Origin: Dehalococcoidia bacterium | GTDB lineage: Bacteria > Chloroflexota > Dehalococcoidia > Dehalococcoidales > E44-bin46 | Assembly (NCBI GenBank): GCA_030634425.1 | Contig: DAOWAU010000055.1 | Coordinates: forward strand, 1-5,328 | DNA: 5,328 nucleotides | Direction: 5' to 3' | In this document: positions 1 through 3,823 of the stretch, piece by piece | Layout of the letters: each line of letters begins with the position of its first letter | How positions within the stretch are numbered: position 1 is the first letter of the stretch | The notes under the pieces: model-generated | The model's input: the letters and a program-made list of their open reading frames with translations, nothing else | Databases searched by the model: none | What the model was told of the DNA's origin: nothing | Translations under genes and position numbers: made by a program

Positions 1-1
1 A

Positions 2-1117
2 GGTAAGGTCTTTGGCATACAGCTCAGGCTCCATTACAGCTGGTTCATAATATTTGCCTTGCTAACTTTCTTGCTGGTCTCCCCCTACTGGTATTCATTG
101 TTGTGGTGGGCTGTGGGCATAGCTGCCTGTTTGCTATTTTTTGGCTCAGTAATTGCCCACGAGTTAGCTCATAGCCTTGTCGGCAGGGCAAACGGCATCC
201 CGGTAAAGAGCATAACCCTTTTTCTGTTTGGCGGTGTTGCTCAAATGACTAGGGAGGCAAAACGCCCTAACGATGAGTTAAAGATGGCGGCCGCTGGCCC
301 CCTCTGTAGCTTAGCCATTGGGGGAGTATTTAGTTTAATCTCGTTTCTCAACCCAGACATGTCTATGCCGGTAGCCAGAATGGTTCAGTGGCTGGCGTTC
401 ATGAATTTTGCCCTGGCGGCATTCAATTTGATTCCAGGTTTCCCCCTAGACGGTGGGCGTCTTTTCCGCTCCGCTGTGTGGCGCTTTACCGGTGATTATA
501 GGCGCTCCACCCGAATTGCCACCCGAGTAGGGGAGGGTGTGGGCTACGCATTCATCGGGGGCGGTATTACTATAGTTGTACTCTCTGTGTTTAATTTGTC
601 TCCATTTGGTCTATCTTGGTTTAACTGGTTTAGCGGTGTATGGATGGCCTTTATCGGCTGGTTTTTGAAAAATGCTGCCTCAGCAAGCTATCGTCAGGCT
701 CAATGGCGTGAAACCCTCAAGAGGTTTACTGCTGCTCAGGTGATGACTGTTAGCTGTCCGGCAATTCCCTCAGATATCACCATCAGTCAATTGGTTCAGG
801 AGTACGTCCTCCCCAGAGGGTGCCACCTTTTTATGGCGGCTGATGAGGGTGGACTCCAGGGCATTTTGACCCTGCAGCATATTAAGTCTGTTCCCCGGCA
901 AGAATGGGATGTAACCCAAGTAAAGGATGTAGTGACCCCGATTGACAAGCTAAAGACGGCTCATCCCAGTCAGGATGTTCTAAGTGTACTAGAGCAGATG
1001 GATGAGAGTGGTATAAACGAGGTGCCCGTAGTAAGTGAGGGGAGGGTTATCGGGCTGATTGCCCGTGATGACCTGGTGCGTTTCCTTCACACTCGCTCTG
1101 AGTTAGGGATTAAATAA
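2..1117 (+). CDS. Site-2 protease family membrane zinc metalloprotease with two CBS domains, 5'-truncated by window edge
   Basis: Intramembrane zinc protease of the S2P/M50 family (SpoIVFB-like subgroup with CBS domains), expected to cut membrane-bound substrates; the substrate is unknown. The open frame runs without a stop from base 2 and reads GKVFGIQLRLHYSWFIIFA before the first possible start (TTG at 59). That is the conserved family N-terminus, so 59 is an internal Leu and the true start lies left of the window. About 371 residues are visible. The zinc motif HELAH is at visible residues 53-57 (bases 158-172), in a hydrophobic helix. The second metal motif, NLIPGFPLDGGR, has its Asp codon at 449-451. 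Further hydrophobic segments follow to about base 670. Two CBS domains fill roughly bases 730-915 and 920-1100; in this family they are thought to sense nucleotides and regulate activity. The stop is TAA at 1115-1117. The family call is firm; the biological target is not known. Confidence 0.93.
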   Translation, partial: GKVFGIQLRLHYSWFIIFALLTFLLVSPYWYSLLWWAVGIAACLLFFGSVIAHELAHSLVGRANGIPVKSITLFLFGGVAQMTREAKRPNDELKMAAAGPLCSLAIGGVFSLISFLNPDMSMPVARMVQWLAFMNFALAAFNLIPGFPLDGGRLFRSAVWRFTGDYRRSTRIATRVGEGVGYAFIGGGITIVVLSVFNLSPFGLSWFNWFSGVWMAFIGWFLKNAASASYRQAQWRETLKRFTAAQVMTVSCPAIPSDITISQLVQEYVLPRGCHLFMAADEGGLQGILTLQHIKSVPRQEWDVTQVKDVVTPIDKLKTAHPSQDVLSVLEQMDESGINEVPVVSEGRVIGLIARDDLVRFLHTRSELGIK

Positions 1118-1135
1118 TTACCATTTATTATTTAA
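1110..1135. repeat. Perfect 9-bp all-A/T inverted repeat at the protease stop codon
   Basis: TTAAATAAT (1110-1118) is matched by ATTATTTAA (1127-1135) around an 8-base spacer. The left arm covers the last codon and the stop of the protease gene. There is no G/C pair in the stem and no T-run after it, so it does not look like a classical intrinsic terminator. It sits just upstream of the putative Gre promoter and could be an operator or simply A/T-rich spacer. The symmetry is seen directly; any function is speculative. Confidence 0.4.
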
Positions 1136-1158
1136 ATAGTTAATGCTTATAGTAGAAT
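1131..1158 (+). promoter_or_regulatory. Weak candidate sigma-70 promoter for the Gre-factor gene
   Basis: A -10-like TAGAAT (1153-1158, five of six consensus bases) is preceded after 16 bases by a poor -35, TTTAAA (1131-1136, four of six). An overlapping alternative -10 is TATAGT at 1148-1153. The region is markedly A/T-rich compared with the flanking genes and is the only place between the protease stop and the Gre start where a promoter could sit. Co-transcription with the protease gene is the alternative, since the gap is short and no terminator was found. Confidence 0.3.
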
Positions 1159-1176
1159 AGGACTGAACAATTATTT

Positions 1177-1185
1177 GGAGGAGGG
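1177..1185 (+). promoter_or_regulatory. Ribosome binding site deciding the Gre-factor start
   Basis: GGAGGAGGG is a near-ideal Shine-Dalgarno sequence. It overlaps the farthest-upstream in-frame start (TTG at 1175), which rules that start out and favours GTG at 1196. Confidence 0.7.
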
Positions 1186-1195
1186 CATCCTGAGA

Positions 1196-2002
1196 GTGAG
1201 TAGAGGAGACCAAGGTCCGAGCTTGGGCGAGGCAGCCAGTCGTTTTTTGGTTAGCTTATCCCCTGAAGCCAGGGAAGTAAGCCAGCAGGAGGTAAATAGA
1301 TTTGCTCACTGGTATGGCTGGGAACGGCCTTTTGTTGGGATTGTTGCTCCAGATATAGCTAACTATGCTGAACGGCTATCACTATCGGATGCTGACTACA
1401 CTAAAAAGCTCGAATTAATACGAGCCTTCCTCATTTATGCCAAAAAGGAAGGGTGGAGTAAAATTAATCTCGCTATTCATCTTAAGACCAGGAAGGGGAA
1501 AATCTCACCTCAACCTTTGTCTGGGCGGACTCCGTCAGAAACCGTCTTCTTAACTCGGCAGGGATGTGCCGACTTGGAAGCCGAGCTTGCTGTCCTTAAG
1601 GATAAGCGCCCTAAGGCTATTGACGAAATGCGTAGGGCAGCGGCAGATAAGGACTTCCGTGAGAATGCTCCTCTGGAGGCGGCTAGGGAGCAACACGGAC
1701 AATTGGAGGGGCGGATTAGAGAGCTGGAGGAGACTCTGAAATCGGCCACCATTATTGATGAGAACCAAGGGGATACCTCCAAGGTGAGTATTGGTGACAG
1801 CGTTATCTTGCGCAACTTGGCAACGAATGAAGAACTGCGCTATATGCTGGTCGGTCCCAAGGAGGTAAACCCGGCTAGGGGCAAAATCTCTAGTGTCTCA
1901 CCTATAGGTAAGGCTATTATTGGTCGAGGTCAGGGGGAGGTAGTAGAGGTGACAGCGCCAGCAGGCAAGCTGCGTTACCAGATCGAACAAATTGAACATT
2001 AG
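1196..2002 (+). CDS. GreA/GreB-family transcription elongation factor with an extra N-terminal helical domain
   Basis: Gre factors insert a coiled coil into the RNA polymerase secondary channel and stimulate cleavage of backtracked RNA. Residues from about 116 to the end (268 in total) form a full Gre unit. It begins VFLTRQGCADLEAELAVL, followed by a coiled coil with a tip reading DKDFRENAPLEAAREQ. The two tip acidic residues, D153 and E156, match the catalytic pair of GreA. The C-terminal FKBP-like half carries VSIGDSVILRN and SPIGKAIIGRGQGE. Residues 1-105 are an added helical domain, with patterns such as RFLVSLSP, FAHWYGWER and LIRAFLIYAKKEGW. They resemble the SAM-like core-binding domain of tyrosine recombinases, but no recombinase catalytic domain follows. 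The start chosen is GTG at 1196, 10 bases after the strong Shine-Dalgarno GGAGGAGGG (1177-1185). An in-frame TTG at 1175 overlaps that site, so it is unlikely, and CTG at 1190 is too close. Ordinary GreA is about 158 residues, so the extension is substantial. It could carry the symbol greA. Confidence 0.9.
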   Translation: MSRGDQGPSLGEAASRFLVSLSPEAREVSQQEVNRFAHWYGWERPFVGIVAPDIANYAERLSLSDADYTKKLELIRAFLIYAKKEGWSKINLAIHLKTRKGKISPQPLSGRTPSETVFLTRQGCADLEAELAVLKDKRPKAIDEMRRAAADKDFRENAPLEAAREQHGQLEGRIRELEETLKSATIIDENQGDTSKVSIGDSVILRNLATNEELRYMLVGPKEVNPARGKISSVSPIGKAIIGRGQGEVVEVTAPAGKLRYQIEQIEH

Positions 2003-2040
2003 CAGGCTTTTTCACAGGCTCTTTTGCCTCTTTCGCACAC

Positions 2041-2069
2041 TTGACAAGGTAGGGTGTTTGTGCCATAAT
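2041..2069 (+). promoter_or_regulatory. Strong sigma-70 type promoter for livF
   Basis: A perfect -35 box TTGACA (2041-2046) is followed by a 17-base spacer and the -10 box CATAAT (2064-2069, five of six consensus bases). TGC directly before the -10 box provides an extended -10 TGn motif. Transcription would start near 2076, leaving a leader of roughly 35 bases before the livF TTG. The promoter lies wholly in the gap after the Gre gene, so livF can be transcribed independently. Confidence 0.8.
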
Positions 2070-2096
2070 GCGCTCAAATATATTATCCTTCCTACT

Positions 2097-2104
2097 AGGA
2101 GGTG
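2097..2104 (+). promoter_or_regulatory. Ribosome binding site deciding the livF start
   Basis: AGGAGGTG is a full Shine-Dalgarno match. The in-frame GTG at 2102 lies inside it and cannot sensibly be the start. TTG at 2111 is 8 bases after AGGAGG, an ideal spacing. Confidence 0.75.
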
Positions 2105-2110
2105 GGTATA

Positions 2111-2818
2111 TTGTTGCTCGAGATTAAGGGTATCAGCGTTTATTATCACAAGGTGGCTGCGATTGAGGATATCTCTATGGAGGTGGATGAGGGTGGTATT
2201 ATTACCCTCATCGGTGCCAACGGTGCGGGTAAAACCACTACTTTAAGGGCTGTCTGCGGTTTAAAGCACCCCACCACAGGGGAGATCTGGTTTGGAGGTG
2301 CAAGAATAGATAGATTGCCACCTGAAAAAATTAATGAGGCGGGAGTGGCTATGGTCCCTGAGGGAAGAAGGGTTTTCCCCCAGATGACGGTAATGGAGAA
2401 CCTCTCTATGGGGGCCTTTCTGCGGAAGGATAAGGATGGTATAGAGAAGGATCTGGAAGGAGCTTTCGTCCACTTCCCTGTTCTAAAAGAAAGGGAAAAG
2501 CAGATGGCTGGCACCTTGAGCGGCGGTGAGCAGCAGATGCTAGCCATGGCGCGTGCCCTGATGTCCCATCCCAAGTTGCTCCTCTTGGACGAGCCCTCGC
2601 TGGGATTATCACCGATATTAGTTATGGAGATTGCCAAAATCATAAAGGATATTCATGCAGAGGGCAGAACTATTCTTCTCGTGGAGCAGAATGCCCGCCT
2701 TGCTCTCAGTCTGGCTGACCATGGCTATGTTTTGGAGACAGGCAATATTGTTATACAGGACGATGCCAAAGAGTTACTTAAAAATGAACAGGTAAAGAAG
2801 GCCTATTTAGGCGGCTGA
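2111..2818 (+). CDS. livF: LivF-type ABC transporter ATPase (branched-chain amino acid or related import)
   Basis: One of the two cytoplasmic ATPases (with LivG) that drive HAAT-family importers for branched-chain amino acids and related amides, using a binding protein and the LivH/LivM permeases. Translated from TTG at 2111 it is 235 residues, the usual LivF length. Visible motifs, in order, are Walker A GANGAGKT (35-42), the Q-loop region MVPEGRRVFP (81-90) with Glu in place of Gln, the signature LSGGE (136-140), Walker B LLLLDEP (156-162), and LLVEQN, in which Gln (193) takes the place of the switch His. These Q-loop and switch changes are normal for LivF, as is the end KAYLGG. It has its own promoter and terminator. 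No livG, livH, livM or binding-protein gene is within the window on either side, so it stands alone here. The substrate cannot be read from the ATPase; urea or other amide importers use similar subunits. Confidence 0.88.
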   Translation: MLLEIKGISVYYHKVAAIEDISMEVDEGGIITLIGANGAGKTTTLRAVCGLKHPTTGEIWFGGARIDRLPPEKINEAGVAMVPEGRRVFPQMTVMENLSMGAFLRKDKDGIEKDLEGAFVHFPVLKEREKQMAGTLSGGEQQMLAMARALMSHPKLLLLDEPSLGLSPILVMEIAKIIKDIHAEGRTILLVEQNARLALSLADHGYVLETGNIVIQDDAKELLKNEQVKKAYLGG

Positions 2819-2852
2819 TAGCCGTTTTGATAATCCGGAACCAACTGCAAAG

Positions 2853-2890
2853 TAACCTGAGTAGCAATAGCTGCTCAGGTTATATTTTTT
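2853..2890 (+). terminator. Intrinsic terminator of livF
   Basis: A 13-bp stem pairs 2853-2865 with 2870-2882 (core AACCTGAG with CTCAGGTT, one G-U pair) around the loop AATA. It is followed by TATTTTTT, with six T at 2885-2890. It lies 34 bases after the livF stop and faces the opposing ssrA terminator. Confidence 0.9.
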
Positions 2891-2899
2891 GTCTTATAG

Positions 2900-2929
2900 A
2901 AAAAGCGCCAGCTTGGTAAAGCTGGCGCT
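2900..2929 (-). terminator. Intrinsic terminator of ssrA
   Basis: A perfect 11-bp G/C-rich stem pairs 2929-2919 with 2914-2904 (AGCGCCAGCTT with AAGCTGGCGCT) around a 4-base loop. The A-run at 2900-2904 reads as T on the minus strand just after the stem. It lies 11 bases beyond the tmRNA 3' CCA, so it ends the smpB-ssrA transcript. Confidence 0.88.
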
Positions 2930-2940
2930 GCTAAATTTCA

Positions 2941-3294
2941 TGGTGGAGACGGGGGAGAGTTGAACTCCCCGTCCAAGAGAAGCTACCCAGAATGTCCTAC
3001 AAGCTTAGTCAGCTCTTTTTCTTACCTAGCTAACCTCTGCTGACCGAGTCTAGCTAGACCAGTCGATAACTCTTTCACCACCCTTATCGACATCAGAGCG
3101 ATGGCACCTCAACTTCTCGACATCCAATCCCAACCCGTTGAGGCGAGGTCGGGTTGGATGTGCAGCCGCTTAATTAGGCTGCAAGAGCGAATTCAGGTTC
3201 GCCGTTTGTTTTGTTGCCACTTGTTTTATGAGGGTAGTGGCACCTCAGCTTGCAATCCTGTAGCATACTCCTCCTGTCGAACCCGCGCGTCCCC
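2941..3294 (-). ncRNA. ssrA: Transfer-messenger RNA (tmRNA)
   Basis: tmRNA rescues ribosomes stalled on broken mRNA: with SmpB it enters as an Ala-tRNA mimic, then serves as a short message for a degradation tag. On the minus strand it is 354 nt, a typical one-piece length. The 5' strand GGGGACG (3294-3288) pairs with the 3' strand CGTCTCC, followed by discriminator A and an encoded CCA ending at 2941; the third pair is the G-U expected for alanyl-tRNA synthetase. The conserved GGTTCGAC follows the 5' end, and a T arm GGGAG-TTCAACT-CTCCC precedes the 3' end. Pseudoknot 1 is visible at 3246-3216: GAGG with CCTC, interlaced with GCCACT and AGTGGC. Pseudoknot 2 lies at 3157-3107: CCAACCCG with CGGGTTGG, interlaced with CCTCAA and TTGAGG. 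A further 8-bp stem pairs 3091-3084 with 3069-3062. The gene lies 26 bases after smpB, so its 5' end is probably released by RNase P from a joint transcript. Confidence 0.95.
3174..3203 (-). other. tmRNA tag reading frame encoding GEPEFALAA
   Basis: Nine codons from the resume codon GGC (3203-3201) to TAA (3176-3174) encode GEPEFALAA. The ALAA end is the classical proteolysis signal read by ClpXP-type proteases. The resume codon is placed after the 12-base A/C-rich linker AACAAAACAAAC, which follows the last strand of pseudoknot 1. The stop lies in the loop of a 6-bp helix, GCAGCC with GGCTGC (3182-3177 and 3167-3162), matching helix 5 of tmRNAs. The frame stays open upstream through N, K, T, N codons, so a longer tag is possible but would start inside the pseudoknot. 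Confidence 0.8.
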
Positions 3295-3311
3295 ATCTAC
3301 TGCAGGTAGAT
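3295..3311 (-). repeat. Short hairpin abutting the mature tmRNA 5' end
   Basis: ATCTAC and GTAGAT form a perfect 6-bp inverted repeat around a 5-base loop. It lies in the 26-base gap between the smpB stop and the first tmRNA base, and its last base directly touches the acceptor stem. On a joint transcript it would stack on that stem and could affect 5' processing. The pairing is seen; the role is inferred. Confidence 0.45.
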
Positions 3312-3320
3312 TAAGCTAAA

Positions 3321-3776
3321 CTACCCCCTTTGCCTTTTTATTGCTCGTTCTATCTCTCTTTTGGTCTCACGACGAGCTATAGCTTCTCGCTTGTCATGTA
3401 GCTTTTTGCCTCTGGCTAGTGCTACCTCAACCTTGGCGATGCTATCTTTAATATACACTTTCAGTGGGACTAGGGTAAAGCCTCTCTCCAGCACCTTGCT
3501 GGAGAGACTATCAATCTGCTTGCGGTGAAGCAAGAGCTTCCGAGGTCGTGTTGGCGCATGGCTTAAATAGCTACCTGCCTCATAGCGAGCAATGTGAGCA
3601 TTTAATAACCATAATTCCCCACCCTCGGGCTTGACATAAGCATCACCTAAACTTACTTTACCAGCTCGGATTGACTTTATTTCGGTACCGGTAAGGGCGA
3701 TGCCAGCCTCAATGCTATCCTCTATGTGGTAGTTATGATAGGCTTTGCGGTTGGTAGCTACTGTCTTGATAGCCAC
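3321..3776 (-). CDS. smpB: SsrA-binding protein SmpB
   Basis: SmpB binds the tRNA-like domain of tmRNA and places its C-terminal tail in the empty mRNA channel of a stalled ribosome, allowing trans-translation. The 151-residue product has the usual length. It shows the N-terminal NRKAYHNYHIEDSIEAGI, then GTEIKSIRAGKVSLGDAYV of the OB-fold barrel, then GKKLHDKREAIARRETKREI leading into a very basic tail ending KRQRG; the DKRE stretch is the conserved tail motif. The start is GTG at 3776-3774. It fits the family N-terminus, and no other start precedes the conserved NRKA. There is no Shine-Dalgarno sequence before it, and a perfect -10 box ends 5 bases upstream, pointing to a leaderless message. 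Its RNA partner ssrA follows 26 bases downstream, and nadB precedes it by 47 bases on the same strand. Confidence 0.96.
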   Translation of the reverse strand: MAIKTVATNRKAYHNYHIEDSIEAGIALTGTEIKSIRAGKVSLGDAYVKPEGGELWLLNAHIARYEAGSYLSHAPTRPRKLLLHRKQIDSLSSKVLERGFTLVPLKVYIKDSIAKVEVALARGKKLHDKREAIARRETKREIERAIKRQRG

Positions 3777-3781
3777 TTTAA

Positions 3782-3811
3782 ATTATACCATATATCAGCG
3801 GGCTAGCTCAA
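3782..3811 (-). promoter_or_regulatory. Extended -10 promoter for smpB-ssrA, likely giving a leaderless mRNA
   Basis: On the minus strand TTGAGC (3811-3806, four of six -35 bases) is followed by an 18-base spacer and the perfect -10 TATAAT (3787-3782), directly preceded by TGG, an extended -10 TGn motif. Only five bases (TTAAA) separate the -10 box from the smpB GTG. Transcription would therefore start at or next to the start codon. The promoter fits entirely between the nadB stop and smpB. Confidence 0.75.
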
Positions 3812-3823
3812 AACACGGGGTCT

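Noticed and set aside
59..61. TTG at 59 as the protease start
   Set aside because: Nineteen in-frame upstream codons encode the conserved family N-terminal segment, so the gene is cut by the window edge.
1196..1520. Integrase fragment upstream of greA, as a sign of a mobile element
   Set aside because: The segment is in one continuous frame with the Gre domain, shares its start signals and has no recombinase catalytic residues or flanking repeats, so a domain fusion is a better reading.
1510..1815. Minus-strand open frames inside the Gre gene (also 1550-1768)
   Set aside because: They are shadows of a well-supported + strand gene, with low-complexity Ser/Arg/Leu-rich products.
2016..2029. 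Possible terminator after the Gre gene (AGGC...GCCT followed by CTTT)
   Set aside because: The stem is only 4 bp and no real T-run follows, so it is too weak to call.
2102..2104. GTG at 2102 as the livF start
   Set aside because: It lies inside the Shine-Dalgarno sequence; TTG at 2111 has correct spacing and gives the usual LivF N-terminus.
2146..2643. Minus-strand open frames inside livF (also 2261-2473 and 2406-2612), and a + strand frame at 1992-2246
   Set aside because: They overlap a clear ABC ATPase gene in other frames, and none has family-like motifs.
3170..3217. Alternative tmRNA tag frame starting at GCA and ending LQPN
   Set aside because: It begins inside pseudoknot 1 and lacks the hydrophobic Ala-Ala end, while the overlapping frame ends ALAA.
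3101..3319. A 72-codon + strand open frame
   Set aside because: It lies almost wholly antisense within the tmRNA gene, has no ribosome binding site and its product has no recognisable features.
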